From Aeromonas dhakensis (lineage in GTDB: Bacteria > Pseudomonadota > Gammaproteobacteria > Enterobacterales > Aeromonadaceae): 64,000 bases of DNA. Positions 41,760-49,598 of this stretch are shown here, one piece after another (positions within the stretch are counted from its first letter, which is position 1; each line of letters starts with the position of its first letter). Below the pieces are notes generated by a model. The model was not told the origin of the DNA. It made no database searches and saw only the letters and a program-made list of their open reading frames with translations. The stretch lies in the NCBI RefSeq assembly GCF_000820305.1, contig NZ_CDBH01000022.1, forward strand, positions 62,001-126,000. Direction: 5' to 3'. The position numbers and the translations under genes were made by a program.

Positions 41760-41882
41760 AGCAATTTCGGCGCGGATCTAAAAAACGGCGTTTCACAGCT
41801 AAATCACACTGTCTCTGCCAGCGGTAGCATTTGCACCATACCCTCGATGCGGGCGAGCCCATTCGCCCGCAAGGGATGGAGC

Positions 41883-42374
41883 ATGGAGTGGAGCATAGTG
41901 AAAGCCTACCAACAAACCGTATCTGAATGGCTATCGCTCGCAGGTGAGCAGCAGGGCGTTGCCTTGAGCCTGGGAAGTGATGGCCACTGCCGTGTGCCGT
42001 TCGGCCAGGATGGCGAGTGTCTGGTCGAGGTGCCAGACAACGATGAGCTGCAAGCGTGTTACCTCTATATCCCGTTGTTGCGCCTACCGGAAGATACCAA
42101 CGGCCAGTTGACCCTGACTCGGGCAGCCCTCGAACTGAACATGTTTGGCCTTGTCACCGGGGGCAGCCAGATCAGCCTGGACAGTCGCAGTAACCACCTG
42201 GTGCTGACTTTTTCTTCTCTCATCGAAATGCTTGATAGCGCTCTGTTCATGCAGACCTTGGGCGAGTTTCTCGATCTCGGCGTTACGTTGCTGGGGCAGT
42301 TGCAGAGCGTGCTCGCGCAGCAGGAGAGTCCCTCGCGTCCATCCCCGTTGTCCGGCGTCATCATTCCATGTTGA
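41883..42374 (+). CDS. Probable type III secretion chaperone (CesT-like)
   Basis: An acidic protein of 163 aa from ATG 41883. It has the size, acidity and alpha/beta pattern of class I effector chaperones: a beta strand block (CRVPFGQDGECLVEVPD, ACYLYIPLLRLP), a LTLTRAALELNMFGL helix typical of CesT-like proteins, then DSRSNHLVLTFSS and a C-terminal helix. Its gene is 33 bases before a lipase-domain gene with an effector-like N-terminus, the usual chaperone-effector layout. The family call rests on pattern and context. Codon use is less GC-rich than in the neighbours, suggesting transfer. Confidence 0.7.
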   Translation: MEWSIVKAYQQTVSEWLSLAGEQQGVALSLGSDGHCRVPFGQDGECLVEVPDNDELQACYLYIPLLRLPEDTNGQLTLTRAALELNMFGLVTGGSQISLDSRSNHLVLTFSSLIEMLDSALFMQTLGEFLDLGVTLLGQLQSVLAQQESPSRPSPLSGVIIPC

Positions 42375-42407
42375 CGGGTGTCCGCTCGTATTAATCAGGA
42401 ACAGAAT

Positions 42408-43700
42408 ATGTCTATCCAAAACATTGGGCAGCCCCTGCATACCACCACAGTTACTTCTCATGCTCATGGCGAGGTACAGACCTCGTCTCGTCAGAGCAAG
42501 GTGCACCACAATCTGGCGTCTCACTATACCAGCCTCGGGTTCGGTTCCCGTGTACAGCCAGGCAAGGTATTGAATACCTCGCTCAAATGGCTGACCCTCA
42601 GTGCTCCGGCTCGCAAGATTGGCATTGCCATTCAGGGTGGTCATGACTCTCATGCCCAGAGCGCCAAAGGCAAGGCTCGTTACTGGACAGGCGCCCTCAT
42701 CAAGGGCTTGGCCAATATCACTGGGGGCATCAGCAGTGTCGCCAGTGGCGTTGTGACCGCTGGCGCTGCCGGGGTGAAAAATCTGGGTGAGTCGGCCGCC
42801 CGTCTGGTTGCCTCCTCTTCATTGGGACTGGCTGGTGCCGTGATGAAAGGGGCTTCCCATTTGCCCCTGGGCGTGTCGGAGCGACTGCAGCAAGGGTCAC
42901 AGCAGGCGTTGAGTGCAGCCAAAGAGGTGCTCAAGCCTGCCTTCGTAGCCAAGTCGGAGCAGGAACCACTCACTGCCGAAGGGGCTCGTGCCGTCATGGA
43001 TGCCGCCCAGCTGGCAAGAGTCAGTTGTTCCAGCAGCTATCGGGAGATGCCGGCTGGTTATCATCACGCTACGCTGGCGGACATACCGCCTTCTATCCTG
43101 GCGCGGCGTGAAGATGGAACCGGTGGTAGCGGGAGTGCGCTGGCCCTTCATGTTGTTGCGAAAAAGGGTGAAAACGACCCCTTCATCCTGGCTGGGGATG
43201 CCTGGTCTGCGCTCAAGGTCGCTGTCTACAAGCGTGACGATACCGTGGTGCTCTCGTTTGTTGGTACTCAGCCAACCAAACGACCGGGGACGCTGAAGAG
43301 CGATGCCGGTGCGGCACTCGGGATCAAGGACAGCGCGTTTCAGGATGCAGACCGTCTGGTCAAGGCGTTTGCCCAGCAGCATGGTGGCAAGGTCGAGGTA
43401 CAGGGTCACTCTCTGGGAGGTGGTCTGGCGCAATATGCCGGTATCAAACACGGGTTGAAGGTTACGGCCTTTAACAGCATGGGGTTGCATGTTGGGCTAC
43501 GGGATCGCCTCGCCCACAAGCTTGATCAAGCCAACGTAACCCATATCAATACCAGTGGCGATCCGCTGAGCCAGAAGGTTGAGCACGGGATTTTCGGGCT
43601 GGATGCCTCTGCTCAGGTGGGCAAGCGGTATGTCATAGAACATTCCGGTGGCCACCGGATGGAGGCCGTGACGGCCGGTTTGGACAAGCTGCTTGCTTGA
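42408..43700 (+). CDS. Probable type III effector with class-3 lipase domain
   Basis: A protein of 430 aa. Residues 1-45 are Ser/Thr/Gln/His-rich with no signal peptide, like a type III secretion signal. A Gly/Ala/Ser-rich hydrophobic stretch (about 95-165) could be a membrane-targeting or chaperone-bound region. From about 255 a lipase class 3 fold follows, with nucleophile elbow GHSLGGG (S335) and plausible D385 (SGDPLS) and H416 (SGGHRME) completing a triad. ATG 42408 has an AGGA ribosome site. It forms a pair with the preceding chaperone gene and ends at a terminator. If delivered to host cells it would act on lipids or esters there; no apparatus gene is in the window. Confidence 0.72.
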   Translation: MSIQNIGQPLHTTTVTSHAHGEVQTSSRQSKVHHNLASHYTSLGFGSRVQPGKVLNTSLKWLTLSAPARKIGIAIQGGHDSHAQSAKGKARYWTGALIKGLANITGGISSVASGVVTAGAAGVKNLGESAARLVASSSLGLAGAVMKGASHLPLGVSERLQQGSQQALSAAKEVLKPAFVAKSEQEPLTAEGARAVMDAAQLARVSCSSSYREMPAGYHHATLADIPPSILARREDGTGGSGSALALHVVAKKGENDPFILAGDAWSALKVAVYKRDDTVVLSFVGTQPTKRPGTLKSDAGAALGIKDSAFQDADRLVKAFAQQHGGKVEVQGHSLGGGLAQYAGIKHGLKVTAFNSMGLHVGLRDRLAHKLDQANVTHINTSGDPLSQKVEHGIFGLDASAQVGKRYVIEHSGGHRMEAVTAGLDKLLA

Positions 43701-43746
43701 GTTGCCGACTGCAGCCTGGCTGCTTCTGCGTAATCAACCAGTGTGA

Positions 43747-43776
43747 ACAACGCCTCCGATGGGAGGCGTTGTCGTT
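43747..43776. terminator. Terminator between the effector and the sensor kinase gene
   Basis: An 11-bp perfect stem (ACAACGCCTCC / GGAGGCGTTGT) with a four-base loop is followed by CGTTT. Confidence 0.7.
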
Positions 43777-43782
43777 TCCGGG

Positions 43783-45225
43783 TCATGGCGGGGATGGGGT
43801 GCGAGAGGGCAGCAGCACGCTCACTTCCAGCCCCCCTTCTGGCCGGTTGTGGATGTCGAGATCGGCGCCGTGCAGCTGGGCGATGCGCGAGACGATGGCC
43901 ATGCCGAGGCCGACCCCGTCCCCCTGCTGGGGATTGACCCGAAAGAAGCGCTCGCACAGGCGCGACAGGGCGGCGGTGGGGATGCCGGGGCCGTTGTCGC
44001 GAATGTCGACCCTGACCCTGTGCCCCTCCTGGCACGCCTCGACCACGATCTCGCCCTGGGCCTGGGTGTAGCGCAGGGCGTTGTCGATGAGGTTGCTGAA
44101 CATCAGCTCCAGCAGGGTGGCCTGCCCCATCACCGTCAGTTGCTCGGTGCCTTCCAGCGACAATTGCTGATCCTTTTTCAGGGCGATGGGGGCCAGGGTG
44201 GCCAGGGTGCCCTGCAGTAGCTGGTTCAGGTTGAGCTCGCTCAGCTCCAGCCCCTGCTGGTTGTCGATGCGGGCCTGGGTCAGCAGCTGGCGCAGCAGCC
44301 GATCGCTGCGATCGAGCGCCAGCAGCATCTTCTGCAGGGAGTGCTGACGGCTCTCGGCATCCTCGGCGGCCAGCGCGTTCTCGCTGTGGATGCGCAGCAC
44401 CGCCAGCGGGGTGCGCAGCTCATGGGCCGCCTCGTTGGTGAACTGTTTCTCCCGCTCTATGGTGTCGGCAAGGGCGTGCATCAAGCGATTGATCTCGTTG
44501 GTGAGCGGGGTCAGCTCCTGGGCCCGGATCTTCAGGTTGAGCGGACTCAGGTTGGCCGGGTGGCGCTCACCGATGGCCTGGGCCAGCTGGCGCAGCGGCG
44601 CCAGCCCGCGGGAGATGAGCCACCACAACAGGCCAAGCAGGAAGGGCAGGGTGATGAGCAGCGGCAGCATGGTCAGGGTGGCCATCTTGCTGGCCAGCTC
44701 GCTGCGCTCGTCGTCCCGCTCCGCCACGATGAGCCAGGTCTGTGCATCCTGGTTGTAGAGGGTGAAGGTGCGCCACTCGTGGTTGTCCTTGGTGACGCTG
44801 TTGAAGCCGGGGGCCAGCGCGCCGAGGGGCTGGCTGGGGGCGCTGGGGGAGCGCAGCAGTATGCCGCCCTGCTCGCTCAGCAGCTGGAAGTAGAGGTTGC
44901 GCTCGAACTCGTGGCCAAAGGGGGTGAGCTCTCTGTCTTCACCCCGCAGGTTGAAGCTCTTGTCTTTCTGCCACGGCTCCGGGTTGCTCTGCTCCCACTC
45001 CTGATAGACGGTGCCGTTGGCGGGCAGCTCGCCGTTTTGTTCCAGATAGCGGCCGAGCAGCTGGTTGGTGATGCGGGCCGACTGGGCGAGCCTTGCATCG
45101 AACAGCTCCTCCATTTCGTGGCTCGCTTCCAGATAGCCGATGAGGGCGCTGACGGCCAGGCTGGCGCTGACCAGCGCCAGGATGCCGGAGAGCAGAAAGC
45201 GGCGGATGGAGCGGGGACGTGTCAT
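43783..45225 (-). CDS. qseC: Sensor histidine kinase, QseC-like
   Basis: A protein of 480 aa: N-terminal membrane helix (about 10-30), a periplasmic domain of about 150 residues, a second helix (about 185-207) and a HAMP region. The DHp motif is FTNEAAHELRTPLAVL with the phospho-accepting histidine, and the ATPase lobe carries NLIDNALRYT, DIRDNGPGI and GVGLGMAIV. The start overlaps the regulator gene stop by four bases. QseC and PmrB are related; the partner regulator looks more like QseB. The periplasmic domain differs from E. coli QseC, so the signal may differ. Confidence 0.8.
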   Translation of the reverse strand: MTRPRSIRRFLLSGILALVSASLAVSALIGYLEASHEMEELFDARLAQSARITNQLLGRYLEQNGELPANGTVYQEWEQSNPEPWQKDKSFNLRGEDRELTPFGHEFERNLYFQLLSEQGGILLRSPSAPSQPLGALAPGFNSVTKDNHEWRTFTLYNQDAQTWLIVAERDDERSELASKMATLTMLPLLITLPFLLGLLWWLISRGLAPLRQLAQAIGERHPANLSPLNLKIRAQELTPLTNEINRLMHALADTIEREKQFTNEAAHELRTPLAVLRIHSENALAAEDAESRQHSLQKMLLALDRSDRLLRQLLTQARIDNQQGLELSELNLNQLLQGTLATLAPIALKKDQQLSLEGTEQLTVMGQATLLELMFSNLIDNALRYTQAQGEIVVEACQEGHRVRVDIRDNGPGIPTAALSRLCERFFRVNPQQGDGVGLGMAIVSRIAQLHGADLDIHNRPEGGLEVSVLLPSRTPSPP

Positions 45226-45911
45226 GCCCGGCCGTCCCGGCGCTGGGCCTGCTCAAGCTGGGGAATGATGTAGCCGACCCCGCGGATATTGCGGATGAGG
45301 TCGCTGTAGAACTTCTTGCGCAGATGGTGAATGTGCACCTCCACCGCGTTGCTCTCGGCCCCCTCGTCCCAGCCGTAGAGGCTCTGCTGCAGCTGATCCT
45401 TGCTCAGCACCCGCCCGCTCTGGGTGATGAGCTCCTGCAGCAGCTTGTATTCGTGGGGGGTGAGCTTGACCGGCTCGCCCCGATAGGTGACCTGCTGGGA
45501 TTCGGGATAGAGCTGCAGCTCGCCGTATTCGAGCACCGCCTGGGCCTGGCCCTTGCTGCGGCGCACCAGGGCGCGCAGGCGGGCGTTGAGCTCCTGCAGG
45601 GCGAACGGCTTGACCATGTAGTCGTCGGAGCCCGCATCCAGCCCCAGCACCCGGTCGTCCAGGGCGTCGCGGGCGGTGAGGATCAGCACCGGCAGCGTCT
45701 GGCCTTCCCGGCGCAGCTTGCGCAGCAGGCTGATGCCGTCGATGTCCGGCAGGTTGAGATCCAGAATGAGCGCGGCAAACTCCTCGCTCTTGAGCACCGA
45801 CAGGGCAGGCAGCCCCTGCTGCAGCCAGTCCACCGTGTAGCCGCTGCTGCGCAGGGCATCCACCATGCCGTCGCCCAGCATCACATCATCTTCCACCAAC
45901 AGGATCCGCAT
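45222..45911 (-). CDS. qseB: OmpR-family response regulator, QseB-like
   Basis: A protein of 229 aa. The receiver domain has MRILLVEDD, the phospho-acceptor aspartate in LILDLNLPDIDG and LTARDALDDRVLGLDAGSDDYMVKPFAL, a stretch nearly diagnostic for QseB. The winged helix ends SNAVEVHIHHLRKKF. ATG 45911 has a GAGGGG ribosome site. QseB/PmrA regulators bind CTTAA-type direct repeats; such a box lies upstream of the hemolysin-type operon at 50285. A hairpin terminator separates this pair from that operon. Confidence 0.85.
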   Translation of the reverse strand: MRILLVEDDVMLGDGMVDALRSSGYTVDWLQQGLPALSVLKSEEFAALILDLNLPDIDGISLLRKLRREGQTLPVLILTARDALDDRVLGLDAGSDDYMVKPFALQELNARLRALVRRSKGQAQAVLEYGELQLYPESQQVTYRGEPVKLTPHEYKLLQELITQSGRVLSKDQLQQSLYGWDEGAESNAVEVHIHHLRKKFYSDLIRNIRGVGYIIPQLEQAQRRDGRA

Positions 45912-45932
45912 TGTTATTCCCCTCAAAAGACG

Positions 45933-45962
45933 CTGCCCACCAGTATGCAAGCTGGTGGGCAG
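45933..45962 (-). terminator. Terminator at the end of the five-gene operon
   Basis: An 11-bp perfect stem (CTGCCCACCAG / CTGGTGGGCAG) with an eight-base loop is followed on the minus strand by CGTCTTTT. It divides the operon from qseBC. Confidence 0.75.
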
Positions 45963-45993
45963 AGTTTAAATAGCCCGCTGATCCCAAACGGAT

Positions 45994-46632
45994 TTACAGC
46001 TTGTCGAGGCGGTCGCGGATCTCGATGCGTCGACCCTGGTCCGCCAGCTCGCGACCCGGCCGGGGCGGGGCTGCCAGCGCCTTCTCCAGATAGCCTTTGG
46101 CCTCGGCCTTGCGGCCCTGATCCAGCAGGAAGTCGCCGTAGAAGAAGTTGGGGTCTATGCCGGTCGGGTTGATGGCCAGCGCCTGCTTGAGCAGCTGCTC
46201 GGCCTTCTCGTCATCGCCAAAGCCCACCGGCCAGCCCGGCACCTGGTAGTAGAGCGAGCCCAGGCTGGTGTAGGCGGAGCCGTCCAGTGCCTTGGGGTCC
46301 TGCCGGAGGGCGATCTCCAGCTTGGCCTTGGCCTCCTTGACCAGACCGAGCGCACCCAGCCCGCCCTTGGCGCCGGCCCAGGTGCTCTTGACGATGGCTG
46401 ACCAGATCAGCAGATCGGTGCGAAAAGCCTCCTTGGCGCTGGCCTGATCGGCCTCGCTGCTCAGCTGTTCGAGGCAGCTCTCCTTGGCCTTGCCGGTCTG
46501 TTGATACTGACAGACCGCCCACAGCTGCTGGATGACGGGCAGGGCGTCGGCGGCCTGGGCCATCCCCGAGCCCAGCATGAGCAGCAGGAGGGCGCCGTGG
46601 GTGAAACGGGGGCGGAAAGTGGCGTGCTTCAT
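45994..46632 (-). CDS. Exported TPR-like protein, last gene of the five-gene operon
   Basis: A protein of 212 aa. A signal peptide ends GMAQA (about residue 27). The rest is helical with two or three TPR-like repeats (AKAKLEIALRQDPKALDGSAYTSLGSLYY, KAEQLLKQALAINPTGIDPNFFYG cut at natural breaks here, AKGYLEKALAAPP). It has no lipobox, so it is probably periplasmic. It starts one base after the SDR stop with its own GAAGGAA site, and so is part of the operon. TPR proteins are scaffolds; the partner is unknown. Confidence 0.78.
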   Translation of the reverse strand: MKHATFRPRFTHGALLLLMLGSGMAQAADALPVIQQLWAVCQYQQTGKAKESCLEQLSSEADQASAKEAFRTDLLIWSAIVKSTWAGAKGGLGALGLVKEAKAKLEIALRQDPKALDGSAYTSLGSLYYQVPGWPVGFGDDEKAEQLLKQALAINPTGIDPNFFYGDFLLDQGRKAEAKGYLEKALAAPPRPGRELADQGRRIEIRDRLDKL

Positions 46633-46633
46633 C

Positions 46634-47479
46634 TTAACGTTCCTTCTCTGTCATGACGGAGGTGGCGTGCCCCGACGTGCCGGCAGCGGGTGCCGGGTGG
46701 CGGGCATAGCGCTCTATGATGGGTTGTTGCCTGGCCAGCGCCCGGTCGACCAGGCCGGGCAGCAGGCCGTTGAGCCGCACGAACAGCTTCTCCGGCCAGC
46801 CGAGCCAGCTGCGGCGGGTTTCGTTACACAGGGCGATGACGGCCTCCTCGGCCACGTCCTGCGGGCTGTCGGTGTGGGTGCCGAGCTCGGCATTCATCTC
46901 GTAGGCCGCCTCCGAGTTGAGGCGGGTACGGGTGGCGCGGGGGGCAAAGTGGAGCACCTGGATGCCGGTTCCCTCCAGCTCGCGGCCGAGTGCCTCGCTG
47001 AAGCCGCGCAGGGCGAACTTGCTGGCGCAATAGACGCTGTAGCCAGCGTAGCCGATGGCACCGAAGCTGGAGCCGATGTTCATGATCACCGCCGGCTTGC
47101 GCAGGCGGGGCAGCAGCATGCGGGTGAGCTGGATCGGCGCCTCGACGTTGAGCAGCAGCTGGCGCTCGACCTGCTCGCTGCTCTGATCCTCCAGCCAGGC
47201 AAACTGGTTGCAGCCGGCGTTGTTGATCAGCACGTCCAGCCCCTCGTCCAGCGCCGGGTGCTGCAGCAGTCTGGCCCGCTCCTGGGGCGAGCCCAGATCG
47301 GCGATCACCGTCTGGTGGCGCTCCGGGTGCGGCAGCTCCTTGCACTGCCGCTCCAGTGCACCGGCCCTGCGTCCGTGCAGCAACAGGTGCGCTCCCTGGG
47401 CCGCCAGCTCCTGGGCCAGCGCCTCGCCGATCCCGCCGCTGGCGCCCGTGAGCAGCACGAGTTTTCCTTCAAGCTTCAT
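46634..47479 (-). CDS. Short-chain dehydrogenase/reductase
   Basis: An SDR of 281 aa with the NAD(P)-binding motif TGASGGIG (residues 10-17), NNAG, and the catalytic YSVYCASK with an upstream serine in NIGSSFGAIG. The arginines of LLLHGRRAG suggest NADPH preference. The C-terminal extension (WLGWPEKLFVRLNGLLPGLV) is amphipathic, as in membrane-associated lipid SDRs. The start overlaps the upstream oxidase gene stop by four bases. Its placement after an AMP-ligase and an oxidase suggests reduction of a carbonyl made in the same pathway. Confidence 0.85.
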   Translation of the reverse strand: MKLEGKLVLLTGASGGIGEALAQELAAQGAHLLLHGRRAGALERQCKELPHPERHQTVIADLGSPQERARLLQHPALDEGLDVLINNAGCNQFAWLEDQSSEQVERQLLLNVEAPIQLTRMLLPRLRKPAVIMNIGSSFGAIGYAGYSVYCASKFALRGFSEALGRELEGTGIQVLHFAPRATRTRLNSEAAYEMNAELGTHTDSPQDVAEEAVIALCNETRRSWLGWPEKLFVRLNGLLPGLVDRALARQQPIIERYARHPAPAAGTSGHATSVMTEKER

Positions 47480-48135
47480 GATGTCTGGTTTTCCGTCAGT
47501 TGATAGAGCATGTCGGCGTAGAGGCGGTAGACCACCCTGGCCGAGTGAATGATGGCCGCCTGATCGGCCGGGCTCTCCACCCGGTTCATCAGGGATTCGA
47601 AAAACTTGAGGTGATCCTGATCCAGTGCGCCGTGGGAGCTGAGATAGCTCATGGCCTGGGGCGGCAGACCGAGGCCAGCCTTGAGCTGGTCGGCCACGGT
47701 CAGGGCGATGGCGACGCTGGTCCCCTCCAGCACCTGCACCATGCCGAAGAAACCCATGGGGTTGCCGCGCTGCACCTGGTCATAGAGAAAGGCCACCATC
47801 AGCTCGATGGGCAGCTCGGGCTGGCCGTGGCGCACCGCCTCGGCATCGCCGCCGCAGGCGCGGATGTCGCTCAGGATCCACTCCTGATGGCCGTACTCCT
47901 CGTCGATGTACTCCTTGATGGCACCGCGCACCCACTCATACTCCTGGCCCAGCTTGCCGCCGGTGGCCATCAAGAGCGGCACCGTGTGGCGCACGTGATA
48001 GAAGGCCTGGGAGAGGAAGCGCAGGTAGATGTCGCGGGAGATCTCCCCCTTGCGGCACGCCTCTATGATGGGGGCGTTGAACAGATGCTCGCGCTCACTG
48101 GCAGTGGCTTGTTGCAGAGTCTGATAGAAGCTCAT
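47476..48135 (-). CDS. Haem-oxygenase-like iron oxidase (TenA/HDO fold)
   Basis: An all-helical protein of 219 aa from ATG 48135. Candidate metal ligands follow the pattern of haem-oxygenase-like diiron oxidases: E79/E80 and H83 (IDEEYGHQEW), E137 (QVLEGTS), H168, D172 and H175 (SSHGALDQDH). Relatives include UndA, SznF and CADD, which oxidise or cleave acyl or amine substrates with O2, and TenA, which is hydrolytic. It overlaps both neighbours by four bases. Substrate is not known; an acyl-AMP or acyl product of the adjacent ligase is the natural guess. Confidence 0.78.
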   Translation of the reverse strand: MSFYQTLQQATASEREHLFNAPIIEACRKGEISRDIYLRFLSQAFYHVRHTVPLLMATGGKLGQEYEWVRGAIKEYIDEEYGHQEWILSDIRACGGDAEAVRHGQPELPIELMVAFLYDQVQRGNPMGFFGMVQVLEGTSVAIALTVADQLKAGLGLPPQAMSYLSSHGALDQDHLKFFESLMNRVESPADQAAIIHSARVVYRLYADMLYQLTENQTS

Positions 48136-49598
48136 GAGGTCTCTCCTGTAAGGCATTGGCTGATCTGCCGGGAAAAGTGGTGATAAATCCGTTCGCGACG
48201 GGGGCGACCGTTGGCGGTCAGCAGCTCCGGATGTTGATCCAGCGCCACCGGCAGCCAGTGATGGATGCGGGCGTAGTCGGGCAGACGATGGTTGAGCTGC
48301 TCGATCTGCTGGGCCAGCAGTGCGTCGGTGCCGGGCTGCGGCTGGATCAGGGCGACGTTGGCCGGCTGGCCGTCGCCGAAGATCACGATGCGGGCGATGG
48401 CCGGACAGAGCTGGGCTTCCGCCTCGACCCATTCGGGGGAGAAGTTGCGACCGAAGGCGGTGATCTGGACGTTCTTCTTGCGCCCGGTGATGTGCAGATA
48501 ACCCTCCGCATCCAGATGACCCAGATCGCCGGTGGCGACCAGCGCTGGTACCGCCTCATCGCTGCCCAGATAGCCGAGCATGGCGGCTCCCTCCACCAGG
48601 ATCTCGCCGTCGGCGGCGATCGATACCCGGCAGTGGGGCAGTGGCTGGCCGACGCTGCCCAGGCTGTGGCCGTTGGGGCCGTTGAGCGCCACGACGGAGC
48701 CACACTCTGACAGCCCGTACCCCTCGTAGACCGGCAGCCCCAGCTTGCGGGCCCGGCTGATGAGCTCGGGCGAGACCTTGCCGCCGCCCACCGCGACGAA
48801 GCGCAGGCCGGCCAGCTGCTCGGCCAGCGCCGGGTTGGCGCTGCACAGGGCCAGCAGCAGGCGCAGCAGCTCGGGCACCAGCACCAGGCTGTGGGTGGGC
48901 CAGCGCAGCAGGGCCTGGGCCAGGGTGGCCGGATCCAGCTTGCTGGAGCCGGCAAAGCCGAGCTCTGCCAGCGAAGGGATGCGGCTGCAGGCGCCGGTGA
49001 GCAGCGGCACGTAGAGGCCGGTGAGGTTTTCCAGCAGGGTGGTGAGCGGCAACAGAGTCAGGTGCTTCTCCACCTTGGCCGGGGCGACCCGTTCGGCCAG
49101 CGAGCTGCAGACCGCCATCATCTGGGCCAGCGACAGGCAGACTCCCTTGGGTTGCCCTGTGGTGCCGGAGGTATAGGTGATCTTGGCGGTGCCGGCCGGC
49201 AGGGGGGGCAGCCGGGCAGGGGTACGGCGCCACAGCGGCAGCTCGCCGACCGCGAGCGTCAGCGGTTCGCTGGCCTGCCAGCCCGGATGGTGGGGGCCGA
49301 TCAGGGCATCGGCGCCGCTGCTCTCCAGCAACCACTCCTGCTGCTCCAGGCTGAAGAAGTGGGGGATCGGGATCACCACGATACCGGCCATGGTGCAGGC
49401 GAGATCGATGAGCGCCCAGGGCAGGCCGTTGTCCAGTTGCAGCGCCAGTCGGCTGATCCCGGCCATCTGCAGGCGGTCGGCCAGCGCTGGCAACTGCTGC
49501 CACAGCGCCTCGTAGCTGAGGCTGTGCTGGCTGTTGGCAAGAGCCGGGCTGTGGGGCGTCTGGCGGGCGAAGTAGGCGATTTGGTCAAACAGCATCAT
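48132..49598 (-). CDS. AMP-dependent acyl/aryl ligase (ANL superfamily)
   Basis: A protein of 488 aa. The P-loop A3 motif is ITYTSGTTGQPKG, A5 is YEGYGLSECGS, and the A7/A8 hinge is TGDLGHLDAEGYLHITGRKKN. At the A10 position, where a catalytic lysine is usual (GKxxR), the sequence reads ANGRPRRERI with arginine R465. Members activate a carboxylate with ATP, then pass it to CoA, a carrier or an amine. The length is short for acyl-CoA synthetases. It overlaps the hemolysin-type gene and the oxidase gene by four bases each. Confidence 0.85.
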   Translation of the reverse strand: MMLFDQIAYFARQTPHSPALANSQHSLSYEALWQQLPALADRLQMAGISRLALQLDNGLPWALIDLACTMAGIVVIPIPHFFSLEQQEWLLESSGADALIGPHHPGWQASEPLTLAVGELPLWRRTPARLPPLPAGTAKITYTSGTTGQPKGVCLSLAQMMAVCSSLAERVAPAKVEKHLTLLPLTTLLENLTGLYVPLLTGACSRIPSLAELGFAGSSKLDPATLAQALLRWPTHSLVLVPELLRLLLALCSANPALAEQLAGLRFVAVGGGKVSPELISRARKLGLPVYEGYGLSECGSVVALNGPNGHSLGSVGQPLPHCRVSIAADGEILVEGAAMLGYLGSDEAVPALVATGDLGHLDAEGYLHITGRKKNVQITAFGRNFSPEWVEAEAQLCPAIARIVIFGDGQPANVALIQPQPGTDALLAQQIEQLNHRLPDYARIHHWLPVALDQHPELLTANGRPRRERIYHHFSRQISQCLTGETS

